Source: Cylicocyclus nassatus (Eukaryota > Nematoda > Chromadorea > Rhabditida > Strongylidae). From it: a DNA stretch of 64,000 nucleotides. Where the stretch lies: positions 43,838,833 to 43,902,832 of the forward strand of contig CATQJL010000112.1 of NCBI GenBank assembly GCA_958299035.1, written 5' to 3'. The notes beneath the pieces were generated by a model. The model was not told the DNA's origin. It was given only the letters and a program-made list of their open reading frames with translations, and did no database searches. Positions 39,011-50,600 of the stretch are shown piece by piece (position 1 is the first letter of the stretch; every line of letters begins with the position of its first letter). The translations under genes and the position numbers were made by a program.

Positions 39011-39600
39011 TTCATGCGCCGCCACTGCTTTTCGTGTGTCTATCCTTTTCTACTCTTTGCTTTTGATTTTCAAATCTTTTCCATCTCACAATACCGCACA
39101 CATCACAAAATAATATTTTTTGATTCAAAGATTAAAAGTTCAAAACCTACGATTTGAAATAATAGCTCGGGAAATTCGAAATTAAAATTTCTAAATAATA
39201 GTGTTGAATGATTGAATAAAATAGAAATAATGTGGTAGAAATATATCAAAAGAAAGGGACGGGGCATGATGGGTTTCAAGAATATTCATAGTAGTCTGCG
39301 ACTGTAGATAATGAAAGATCAAAGCTCTTCTAAACTTTAAAGTAGTTTGTCTAGGCAATTTTCGAAGGTGTGGCTCACTCCACGCTCCTTTTTGCTAAAA
39401 AAATCGAGGGTGTACAAAAACTGGAACCACGAAAATTCAACCAGTCCTAAATTTCTCTTTATTCGGTGGCTCAATTTCTTGTTCCCCCCCCCCCCACTCT
39501 TGAAAAGTATCTTGCACCGCCACTGCTTTAATGTATCTATCCTTCTCTGCTCCTCTTTTGCTGTTTCAAATGCTTTTCTCTCTCCCAAATACTTCCTACA
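39011..39600. repeat. Diverged direct duplication, two blocks of about 85 bp
   Basis: 39012-39095 (CGCCGCCACTGCTTT...CTATCCTTTTCTACTC) and 39505-39595 (CACCGCCACTGCTTT...CTATCCTTCTCTGCTC) are similar along their length, about 490 bp apart. The first block abuts the CR1 tail. The sequence between is AT-rich and shows no gene. Confidence 0.5.
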
Positions 39601-39639
39601 TCTTCAACGAATCTGCACATTATTATTTTCGAATTCATG

Positions 39640-40215
39640 TTTCCAATAGTACCTACCTGAAGAACCTTTTAATGGAAGCAAGCTCCAGAGATAGAACCAA
39701 GAGAAGAAAATTACTCCATTTTCAAAATTTCTGCGGTTGATCGCAAAACTGAAACTCGCAACGGAAATCGGAGCTTTATAGGTTTTATAGCCTGCTCTTT
39801 CTGACTGTGCCAAATTTGCGCTGATTGAATCTCTTTATGAAAAGTTATGATTTTCGAAGCAAATGCCAAAAAAATCATATTTGCTCTTTTTTACGTCTTC
39901 CTCAAAAATCATAACTTTTTAAGAGACGTTGAATCAGCGCAATCTTTGTACATCCAAAAAGAGTAGGTAACAATAGCTATGATACCGATTGCTGCGATTT
40001 TCTGCAAGCAGATTTTTGCGACCAAACATGGGGAATATTGAAATGGAGTAATTCTCTTCACCGACTTCGGTCTCTGGAGCTATCAAAAAGTGCCTCAGGT
40101 ACCATTAGAAAGCATGTCTTATTTCAAAATAAACCTGTGCAAATTGGATGTGAAGGAAGAAAGTTTCGAATTTTTGAAAAGGATGGGGACGAGCTTTTGG
40201 TTCATTAGTACCATT
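39640..40215. mobile_element. Decayed mariner-like palindrome
   Basis: GAGAAGAAAATTACTCCATTTT (about 39700) is mirrored by AAATGGAGTAATTCTCTTC at about 40035, and AAAAGTTATGATTTT by its inverse around the centre near 39880. The right end reads as TAATGAACCAAAAGCTCGTC inverted, in the style of the other mariner-like ends. The left terminal repeat is not preserved. Confidence 0.5.
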
Positions 40216-40639
40216 TTCTAAGTATTGATTTATGAAAATTCACCAATAATTCATAATAACTTTCACTTACACACACCTGCCTTAGAGTCTGACACATACC
40301 TGTTTTGTGTGGAAAATGCTGGAATATTAAATTAAAACAAAAGTTCGGCTCCAAATTTGAAAATTCCAAAAAAATTCAAGTCGAAGTAAAGCCTTGATTT
40401 TTGCAGAAAACTCTTGTAATTTTCAAACCTGTTTCAGAGCTTCTCTTGTTGAGATTTCGAAATTCCTGAAAATTTTAAATGAATCATCCAAATTTGCTCC
40501 GTATTTCTCGGCGAAGAAGTTGCAAAGTGGAACACTTGCGGCAAGGCACGATTTACATCAAGAAATTTCAATAAATTCTCATTACAGAAAGGAAGGGAGG
40601 CCGAAGCCGGATTCAGTCGCGCGAACAACTCAGACACTC

Positions 40640-40925
40640 GCTGCGACGGCGCGCGCGCCTTATGCGTGCGGCCGCTCAGGGTTGGACCAGACTGCGCTGG
40701 GAAAGCGGCGTACGCAGCGTAAGCCGCGTACGCTCCTATGATGAAATATACCAAGCGTACGCTGCGTACGCCGCGTACGCCGCTTTCCCTGCGAAGTTTG
40801 GCTCAATCCTCATGACCCCCGCCGCCCGCGTCAAATAGCGCGCGCGTCGCGAGTAGATGGGACGCGCGCCGTGAGTAGATGGGACGCGCGCCGCGAGTAA
40901 ATGGTACGCGCGCCACATGATAATG
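40640..40925. repeat. GC-rich palindrome and 21-bp tandem repeat
   Basis: Around 40700-40795 two arms rich in GCGTACGC mirror each other (GGAAAGCGGCGTACGC and inverse) about a short AT spacer. From 40838 a unit close to ACGCGCGCCGCGAGTAGATGG repeats four times. Open frames here are repeat artefacts. Confidence 0.7.
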
Positions 40926-41181
40926 GCACGCCGCTCGCACGGTATGAGAATTGCCATTTGCATTTGAAGCACTGAAAATCACGGTGAATCTGTGGTAGAT
41001 CTGATGACAACCTTCAATCTCAGGCAAACAATGGCTTCAATTTCAAATATGAACTTGAAGTTTCCAAACCTTGAATTTGGAAATTCAAATTTCGAAAATT
41101 CAAGAATTCAAATTTCCGAATTTAGATTCAAACTTGGCACCTAGTCGCAGTGCTTATGAAGACTGACTCGTGGAAGAACTA

Positions 41182-42033
41182 TTAGGGTGATCGGTATAAA
41201 AATGGGGCAGCTTGATTTTCATTATATTTTGGGATTTTTTGTTTCGATCAACAACAAGCAGGCTGCAACGTAAACGTCGCTTATATAAGCGACCTTCGCC
41301 TAATATTCTGGCAAAGCGTCAACGCTCCTCTCCCACAACCTTACGCGTGGCGCCCTGAAGAACTCGAACAGGGTTTTTTGAACATCGCTCATTCTTGCGC
41401 TGCCATACCGTAAAGTTATAGAGCAATGGATATACCTTTCGAAAGAGCTCTTCATGTTCTTATACCGGATTTCCTTCTATTTCTGAACAAAAAAAGGCGA
41501 AATACTTGAAAAATCGCGATTTTTTGGCGCAACAAAAACCAATAAATCAAGTTTCAATCTGTATTTTCCGAAGATAGATAAAATCTGAGGTAAGCTGCAT
41601 ATGGATGGATAGAGCGTAAAAAGCTCTTTCAGATGGTACCTATAAAACATGCGTCCACCTGCAAAGAAGTGAATAGCACGCATCTTTGTTCTCAAAGCTG
41701 CTAATGGCCATATCTCCCGAATTTGAAAGTTGAGGGCCACCCATCGTGTTTCTGGTGACTGTACCTTGACGCATTGCAGCACTAGTACTCTGAATGGTTT
41801 CGCTTGTTTCACTGCGCAGATACTGCCCGAAGTTTATAATTTGTCAAAATGACTAACTTTGCATTTCGGTCACTATAAAAATAATTATGTATGTAAATGA
41901 CCTTATATAGGTATTTTCTGAAAGAGAATAATTTATTCTAACATCTACCAAAATCGGGAAGTTTAATCACTTCTCTTTTTTGAGAAATCTACATTTTTTC
42001 TCTAGGTGCCCCATTTTTCAGCTATCACCCTAA
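41182..42033. mobile_element. Tc1/mariner-type non-autonomous element, 852 bp
   Basis: Inverted ends TTAGGGTGATCGGTATAAAA and, at the right (reverse complement), TTAGGGTGATAGCTGAAAAA, both continuing ATGGGGC. TA flanks each side (41180-41181, 42034-42035). Unlike the palindromic elements, only about 28 bp at each end are inverted. No transposase frame. Confidence 0.75.
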
Positions 42034-42042
42034 TAGAAAAAT

Positions 42043-42206
42043 CCCACATGTGTGGGTAGAGGACTATATGTCGCCGAAAAAGGGCGGTCCCGCGGTCATT
42101 TGCGACAAATACGCACCCTTGTACATGCGCGGACATGCGTTCCTGCAGGGAATCCGCGCGAGACTCTTCCAAATTCGGCGACATATAGTCCTCCACCCCA
42201 CATGTG
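42043..42206. repeat. Inverted repeat with ACTATATGTCGCCGAA arms
   Basis: CCACATGTG...AGGACTATATGTCGCCGAA at 42043 is mirrored at 42172-42206. It is a short foldback element directly next to the 41182-42033 element. Confidence 0.65.
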
Positions 42207-42331
42207 TTAATGAGACAACTTGACTGCGAAACAGCGATAACATCAATGAAATAGCGATAAAGCTCCCAAAACACTGCGTAGTACTTCACGCAGGTATCGC
42301 TTGTGCTTACAGCGTGTGAGAATGCGGAAGA

Positions 42332-42650
42332 TATCATGGCACGCCGCTCACTGATAAATTGCGCGCCACTCGCAGTCTCAACTAGGGCGCGCGGTTCGCA
42401 ATGCAGTGCTATAATGGCGCGCGCCGCCGCGCCGAGTGTCGGGTAGGCGCTCCGGCGGCCATAATAAGGCCGCCGCTCGTCGGCTGCGAATGATGGCGCG
42501 CCGCTCGCACTGCAGCCTCAACTATGGCGCGCCGCTTGCACTGCTGCTTCAATTAAAGCGCGACGCTCGCACGGCAGCCTCAAATAGGGCGCGCCGCTCG
42601 CACTGTAGCGCTATTATGGCGCGCCCGCCGCCGCGGCGAGTGTCTGAGAA
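42332..42650. repeat. GC-rich 31-bp tandem repeat
   Basis: Units begin at 42493, 42524, 42555, 42586 and 42616, each close to ATGGCGCGCCGCTCGCACTG followed by a CAGCCTCAA-like end. Looser copies extend back to about 42332. Each unit contains GGCGCGCC. The open frames through the array are artefacts. Confidence 0.85.
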
Positions 42651-42769
42651 GGTCAAAATGACACCCGATAAGTGGAGACGGTTTATTTCTCCACAGGACC
42701 ATCTTCCCTTTGAAGCGCATGTTATCCTTTGTGAATGAGATTGTTATTCTGGTTTCATTCTTATTCTTC

Positions 42770-43466
42770 CACCAGTGCGTCACTTCTGCTTCCCAGAGGC
42801 TCGCACTGCGCTGCTATCTAGGCCCTACTCATTCTCGCATAATGATGGCATTGGAACTCACCGAGCAATGCCGATTATCACGAACAAAATGTAAACAACT
42901 ACGCATTCCTAAAGCTTTTTTATGTTAAATCGGTGACTTCGCGTGGATGAGACTTTTTGCACGAAAACAAACGCAAATTTTTATAGGTTTTTGATTTTCC
43001 CATGGTCTTGACATTGCAATAAGAATAGCAGTCATTGTAAGCTACATCTTTGTGCAAAAATCTCGTCAAATGCTCTGGTACAACCTTGCCAAATTGATCA
43101 TTTACGCAACCAATACTTTTTGGCGCCGTTTTTGTGAAGTAATGGACTTTGATCACTTTTTTGCGCCCAAGTTTATGGCTTGCACATCTACTTGGCATAA
43201 ACATTCACGACTCTGCAAAAAGTGGAATTACGGACCCAATTTTGCGGCCAAAATGCAAAGTGGTTCCATTTGAGGCGCAGTTTCTGAGGGATCCACTCAA
43301 CGAATCTGCTCGTGTTTTTGCATGTTGGACTTTCATGCGGGTACCATGCGCCGTGCAAAATTTGAGCCCAGGAGGTTGGCTGGAACATGCTCTACAAATT
43401 TCGTAACAGACACACTCACAGACACACACACTCAAAGTCACGTAAACATCCTTAGCCCGTTATTAT
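42770..43466 (+). mobile_element. Interspersed repeat with CAGACA-rich tail, copy 1
   Basis: About 700 bp align by eye with the reverse complement of 45501-46246. Shared blocks include CCAGTGCGTCA, GAGGCTCACACT/GAGGCTCGCACT, TTTTTGGCGCC, CTCTGCAAAAAG and a tail of ACAGACACACA repeats ending CCTTAGCCCGTTATTA. The tail resembles 3' ends of RTE-type non-LTR elements, but no reverse transcriptase is present. The class is therefore unproven. Confidence 0.6.
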
Positions 43467-44639
43467 GAGTAGTGATTATTCTTTACTCTTCTATCAGTAT
43501 AACATTGCTTTTTAATTCTTAGTATCTGCCGATTTTTTCCAACCTTATTCGGTTATGCATATATACTCGAATGCTTCTGTGATTTTATGTATATTTATTT
43601 ATGAACACTTCATTGATCTGTTAATTTGCAATTATCAACTTCGGCCTGTTGTGATTCTATATGGTACCTGCATAAAACAATACACTGTGCCATTTGCTTT
43701 CTCATTAAAACTATCTCGCTGTCTACGTCTCTTTGCATCTAGAAAGTCTGGAGGAATTTCCGCATCAAAGGAATAATGCCTTAGTAAAAAGCGAAAACCT
43801 AGTATCAAAAAGGAAGCTTGATATGGAAGAAACGGACCGCGAATCAAATGCGAAAACTGCAAAGTGCTGCGGAACCCCAGACAAAGAACTGCGGAAACCC
43901 TGTACCCTGAGATTGCAGGGTTTTCGCAGCGCTTTCGCAAAATTTTCGCCGGGTCACCTGCGGAAATCCTGCAAAAGCGCTGCGGAAATTCCGATCGGTT
44001 GTCTGAGTAGCTGGCACACTCGGCTCCTTCCAGCCCTGTCAAAACATTATGGTAAACATTCCTTTTTCCGTACAACCTTTTCCTGTGCCCACTTCTACAT
44101 GCCAATTCCCTATCCGCGTTTGGTTTTCGTATATATATACGAACGGAGCCGGAAAACATTGAAGTTGCGAATGCTACAGTGGAAACTCGGCCTGAAAGGC
44201 GACGGTGGGATCGCATCTTGAACTTTAAGATGCGATTATTAAAAATATGCATGCGGATAGAATGCATGAGAAGCCGATAACATAGTTATGATTTACGAAG
44301 TGATGCCGAAGTACCGAAAACATCACTGTACTCAATACAGACGCAACGTTGACTATACACGTTATCATTGAACTGCGTGTGACAAACCTAACAAAGGTGG
44401 AAACTGTTGGTCAACTCAAAAGGAACAACGCCCAACTTTTCCCCGCGGGACAAGGCAAAGATAAGAAAGCACAAGACAACGAGACACTTGAAAATGTGAA
44501 CGATTTATTTACAGAAATACGGATACTGTATTCACTACTCACAACCCATAGCGATGTTCCTAGAACCAGATGCATCAAACATGAGATCGACGACTGTATT
44601 TAACATGAATTTATCACGGAACGGGAAATAACGGAAAAG
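43467..44639. other. Region 3' of the chemoreceptor gene, no gene seen
   Basis: Both strands have long open frames at 43635-44267, but these overlap a patch of mirrored GCTGCGGAAATCC-type words (43860-44000) and match no protein family I know. They are more likely a result of GC-rich repeat composition. A polyadenylation signal for the minus-strand receptor gene lies at 44504-44509. Confidence 0.45.
44504..44509 (-). terminator. Polyadenylation signal of the chemoreceptor gene
   Basis: AATAAA on the minus strand, about 130 bases past the stop codon of the receptor gene. Confidence 0.5.
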
Positions 44640-47600
44640 TTATAATTTGGCACGTTGACCGTTTTCTTCTCTGTCCCAGAATGTGGCTAAGATTTCTGCA
44701 TGACGTTCAGGAGCTACATGAAAATCGACTCGCCGATCATGTTCGGAGCGAAAACTGAAAAAGATTCCCATGATAAGTACAATATACTCGATTTTGAGGT
44801 ATTTCTATAGGACCTCTCAAGCCTTGCACAAGAAATTGGTGGTTTTGACAAAACTCCCTCACTATCACGTTTCTGATCAACAACTTCCACTGTGTGCACA
44901 TATGAAATCATGATGGAGGCACGATTCAGAAGCAAAACCTATTCTGGGTGATTCTGACGCCCGTCCCTTTCCTTCCCCGTTCCCTCAAAATGTGCGTTCA
45001 TGAAGAAGACAGGCGTCACTGAACCTATGGCTTAGAGCAACAGTTATGCCGATGCGTGTTTTTTCTCCACAGAATTGCGGTGCAAAGATCTTTTTGCACT
45101 ACAAGAGATTCCCAAGTCTTTTATCTCAGACTCCGATTTCGTCGCATGGGTCAGCGCGGAACGCTAGCCGCTAGGTATACGCTTGACTCTGATTGGTGAT
45201 TTTCTTGCATCCTCCCGAATTCGAGGGTCATAAGTGTTTTTATTGTATGTCGAAATGCAAACATCAAGAATTGCAGAATTTCTCACCTATGGGTGCTGCT
45301 TAGTTCAGGTGTCATTCGCATAGCATCTCCATCGTCCGGTGCTGGATTGAGAGTTATAGGTGGATTCCTCTGAAGAATCGTTCCAAGAAGATCATCTACA
45401 CGTTGCCTCAGATAGAAGTGTCGTGTAAGGCATATCTGAAGGTGCAAGGTGGAAACAAAAGAAGAATATTTGTCCACCGCCTACATTGCCTATCCTGCTA
45501 TAATAACTCGCTAAGGCCGTCTGTTTTTTTGTTGTTGTGTGTGTCTGTCTGTGTGAAAATCTGTCTGTCACGAATTTCTCGAAGGAGTCCCAGCCAAGGA
45601 ATTGGGCCCAAATTTTGCATAATACATCCTAGCAGCAGGAAAGTCCATTGTGCAAAAGCACAAGCGGATCGGATAAGTGGATCCCTTAGAAATTGCGCGT
45701 GAAACGGGTCCACTTAACTTCTGGCCAGCAAATTTGGGTCCGTATATAAACTTTTTGCAAAGTCGTGGATTTGTTTGACAAGCTAATGTACAAGCCATGG
45801 ACTTTAGCCCAAAAAATTCGACTAAAGTAGGTTACTTTACGAAGATGGCGCCAAAAAGAATTAGTTGCGTAAATGCTTAATTTACCCAAGATTTTACCCA
45901 ATCATCCGAAAAGATTTTTGCACAGAGATGTAGCCCACGATGATTATTGCCGTTATGACGACTACCAAGCCATAAAAAGTCCACAAACTTACTAAAATTT
46001 GCATTCATTCTTCCCAGAAAAGTTTCATCCACGTGAAAATACCGATCTCACGCAAAAAAGCTCTAGGAATGAGTAGCTGTTCACAAATCATTCGTGATAG
46101 CCTGCATAACGCGGTGAGTTTGCATGTCACTATTATGCGGGTAAGGCATGCAGAAAGTAGGGCTAGTGTGAGCCTCTGCGAAGCAGAGATGACGCACTGG
46201 TTTGGAAAAAAACGCAAATCTGCTTACGTACGCAAGAATTTCTAATTATGAGCCCAAAAGAAACTTGCCCTGCCTCAAAATTGTGCACCTAAGAGCATCA
46301 GATCATCAAAAGATGAAGAAACCATCAAAAAATCTTGTGCTCTCCTCAAACTTTGTCATATTTGAAAGTTTTATGGCAGAATCGGCTGACTCTGTTATAT
46401 CGCTTATTGCTTTGATAGCTTCTATACAAAAGACACGAATTTGCTCTCACTTATTCAATTTTATGCCGACATAGCGCAAATCAGCTTTTACAAAATTTGT
46501 CACCGAAAAGATTTGTTTCAGCTAGAATTTCTACCAGAAGCAGCAAGAATCAGCTCTAACACCACTTAAGTGTCCTAATACAGTGCTGGACAAAATTATA
46601 GGTCCACTGTAAAAAGTGCCATAACTCACTCTGTTGTCGATAAAATGTTCCAAAATTTGGTACAGCCGTGTGTTTGCCAGCCTACTATCAGTGCCCCAAA
46701 ACGGGTCTCGTTTTCGTTCGGATATTCAAAAAAAAATGAAAATTTCGAAAAAAGCAGTGAAGGCTGGACAAAATTATAGGTCCACCTGGAGCTTTCACTG
46801 ATTAAAGCACTTCTTAGCTCCCGAATCTTTTTAGGTAGGCACACATCTAAAAATGTTAAACAACTGCTTTAGTCAAGCTCTGTCATACCTCCAAAAAGAA
46901 TTGATTATCTGCTTTTTTGCCGTGAAAATGCTTTTACCTGTATTTCGCTCCACAAACCTGCGTTGAGTAAGAAATTCTGCAGTTTCTCAGCTAGATCGGA
47001 AGCGACGGGGTTTCATCTACTTCTGGATACTTTTTGACGTGAGCATTATGGAAAAAATCCGATTTTCTACTGCTGAAGCAAATCCGACATCGACTTAGTC
47101 GGGAGAGAAAGCCTCAATTTCTGCCCTAAAACCCTTTATGCATTGTCATTATAACTCAAGATATTGTAGAAGCATTCTTTACACAAGAATAAAGCTGTTC
47201 GCCATACACGCAAGTGTCCACAAAGCTGCCTTGCTTCTTTTTCGAAACATGAGTTGTGTGTGCAACGTAATGATGGTGTTACGCAGATCCAAAATAGCTT
47301 GCCAAGTGCTACCTCGCAAGATTTTTGACAGTAATTATTTCCTAGATAGTGGATACAGCTTGTAGTGTATGTTAGCACATGATTCTTCTGAAAATTTTGG
47401 TCGGAGCCACAAATAGCTTTGGTGTTTGTCGTAATCAGTTTCTGTAGGGTGATTGCAGTAATTATACTCGAATGCTAGGACCTCTAGAAAGTTGTAACCA
47501 TGGAATACGGACTCCCCTTCGTAGAAACAATGCCTTTGCTTTACTTAATGTTTCTGAGAACCTTGTAAAAGAAGTTTGAAGGCAGAAATTTGAGCTCAGG

Positions 47601-50600
47601 ATTGCAGTATTGTCAATGTCGGATTTGCTTCAACAACAAAAAGTCGGATTTTTTCCTCAATGCCCACGTCAAAAAGCATCCAGAAGGTAGATGAAACTCC
47701 GTCTCCGATCCAGCTGAGAAACTGCAGAATTTCTTACTCAACGCAGGTTTGTGGAGCGAAATACAGGTTAGAGCATTTTCAAGGCAAAAAAGCAGATAAT
47801 CATTTCTTTTTGGAGGTATGGCAGAGCTTGACTAAAGTAGCTGTTTAACGGTTTTGGATGTGCGCCTACCTAAAAAAATTCGGGAGCTAAGAGGTGCTTT
47901 GATCCGTAAAAACTCCAGGTGGACCTATAATTTTGTCCAGCCTTCAAGCCTGCTTTTTTCAAAATTTTCATTTTTTTGAATATCCGAACGAAAACGAGAC
48001 CCGTTTTGGGGACTGATAAAGTGCGGTTCATAATTATACGAACACCTAAAATTTTGTAAGTTTTTGGACTTTTTGGGAGAAATTCAAAAAGCCGTTGGTA
48101 CCACGCGATAGAACACAGCCGAAAACGGTATATGATCCATAAGAATGGAAATCGATGTCAACTGTAGGAGTGTTTTTGCGCCTAATGCGAATTTTTAGCG
48201 GTTCATAATTATACGAACACCTCAAACAAAGGTCCATTTTTCATTCAAGATTGCAATCATTTGAGTCCAAATTTTTTGTAGGGTTACAGTAACAAAGTCT
48301 GACATATCTGCCATACACTGAACCCAGTGCAGTTCAAAACGATTACCGTTACTTTTTTGAGAAGGCTCCAAATGCTTTTGGAATGATTGCGCTCCAAAAA
48401 CATCCGTTCTTCTGTGGTTTACGCGCTCTAAGTAGCTTCTACCAAAGCTACGAGATAGAATAAGCTCTTTCGATAGGTATTTTGTTTGACGCTTGGAAAA
48501 TCTTTGCGTTTTCGTGCCGTTTTTCAACCAAGTTCCAACCTTACCACAGAGTTGGCACGATTTCGAGCCTCAAAACTCAGCTTCTGAAGCCGTACAATGA
48601 AGTAATCATATAGTATGTAGAAGTTCACAAGACTATATTTGGTTAGAAAAAATCAGCAGCGTTGAGCGTTTGTTTTGGTCACGCAGACGTCATTTCACCA
48701 AAAATACTGTTTTTACTATTGCAATCACACCTTTATTTGGTTTGTAGCTCCACAGCCGCAAGATCAGTTCTAGAAAAAACCCAAAAACTTTGGCACAGAA
48801 ACATCATCATGCAAACAATGCAGCTGCTTCATATCAAATGTTTGCGCAAGAGAGAAGCTGAGTTTTGAGGCTCGAAATCGTGCCAACTCTGTGGTGAGGT
48901 TGGAACTTGGTTGAAAAACGGCATGAAAACGCAAAGATTTTCCAAGCGTCAAACAAAATACCTATTAAAAAAGCTTATTCTATCTCGTAGCTTTGGTAGA
49001 AGCTACTTAGAGCGCGTAAACCACAGAAGAACGGATGTTTTTGGAGCGCAATCATTCCAAAAGCATTTAGAGCCTTCTCAAAAAAGTAACGGTAATCGTT
49101 TTGAACTGCACTGGGTTCAGTGCAGGGCAGATATGTCAGACTTTTTTACTGTAACCCTACAAAAAATTTGGACTCAAATGATTGCAATCTTGAATGAAAA
49201 ATGGACCTTTGTTTGAGGTGTTCGTATAATTATGAACCGCTAAAAATTCGCATTAGGCACAAAAGCACTCTTACAGTTGTTGACATCGATTTCCATTCTT
49301 ATGGATCATATACCGTTTTCGGCTGTGTTCTATCGCGTGGTACCAACGGCTTTTTGAGTTTCTCCCAAAAAGTTCGAAAACTTACAAAATTTTGGGTGTT
49401 CGTATAAATATGAACCGCACTTTAGTAGGCTGGCAAACACATGGTTGTACCAAATTTTGGAACATTTTATTGACAACAGAGTGAGTTATGGCACTTTTTA
49501 GAGTGGACCTATAATTTTGTCCAGCACTGTAGAAGTAAGCCAATATGCTACATATTGCATCCACGAACTGGGCACCCCTAATCTTTCCTAGCAGAAATTT
49601 CTTATTTTTTTTTCTCCTTCAACAGAATGGCCGTGAAAACCCCTTTACGCAACTTTTTAGATTTTTTGGGGATATTTTGAAGGGCTTATTTCATAATGGC
49701 TTTGTATGATGGGGTTCCTACCGTAATCTACAATGAAGAGCAAAGTGGAACCAGCTCTAAACAAGGGTATCTCAAAAACGGTGAGACATCGGGGACAGAA
49801 AGATGATAGGACTTTAATGTACGCATTTTTGGATCTATGTTTCTGGAAATTTTTCGAGAATCATAAATGAAAACCAACCAAAGGATATGCCAAGCCATAC
49901 ATGGATGGGAAAGCAAAAATGATACACGAGAGGTTGAACTGCCCAACTGTCAAAGTTTTCTCAGCTCTAAAGAAGATCTTCATTAATGTAAAAATCTTAA
50001 GATAAAAAAAGGTTACCTTATATCCCTAATGGGTATTAGTAGGCAGAGATAGGAGAGATAGAGCACAGCGTGAAGCACAGCGCAAGGCAACAGCATTTGT
50101 GTTGTACGGTATGTCTCATGTATCTGAATGATAATATTAGAATGGAACTTCAGAGAAACCAGAGGCGGCATCTATCAGTTTCCCAATCAAGCGATGATCG
50201 GGCACTGATTCACCGTTGTAAACGAGCGCTTGATTGGGCAATGGCGCTCAAAATTATCTAAACCATCATCTATCAAAGTTCTGCGTGCATCTTGCCAGTG
50301 CCCGACATGTCGGGATCAAAAGCTCCTGGTTTACACGGCGGTGCGCACGAAGCCACAATCCCTCGATCGGGCGCATTTATAACGTCAAAACGGCGCCCAA
50401 TCATTGCCTGAGCCGGGTAATAAATACCGTCCCAGAACAACGTGTGACTGACCTGGAATCGCTTGCTCAACGAGTATTTGGCTATATTTATACCCATTCC
50501 ATCAGCTTCCGACCTTGAGAGAATCAGAACGTAGCCGAAAAGCGAGATTGTGCCTACTTCGACCATGGTGCAGATGCAAATTCGGAAAAGCATTGCGTAC

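Noticed and set aside
42436..42738. A 100-codon arginine- and alanine-rich frame
   Set aside because: It follows the 31-bp tandem repeat register and has no independent support.
43635..44267. Long overlapping open frames of 210 (minus) and 162 (plus) codons
   Set aside because: They overlap on both strands, run through mirrored GC-rich words, and show no domain or splice context.
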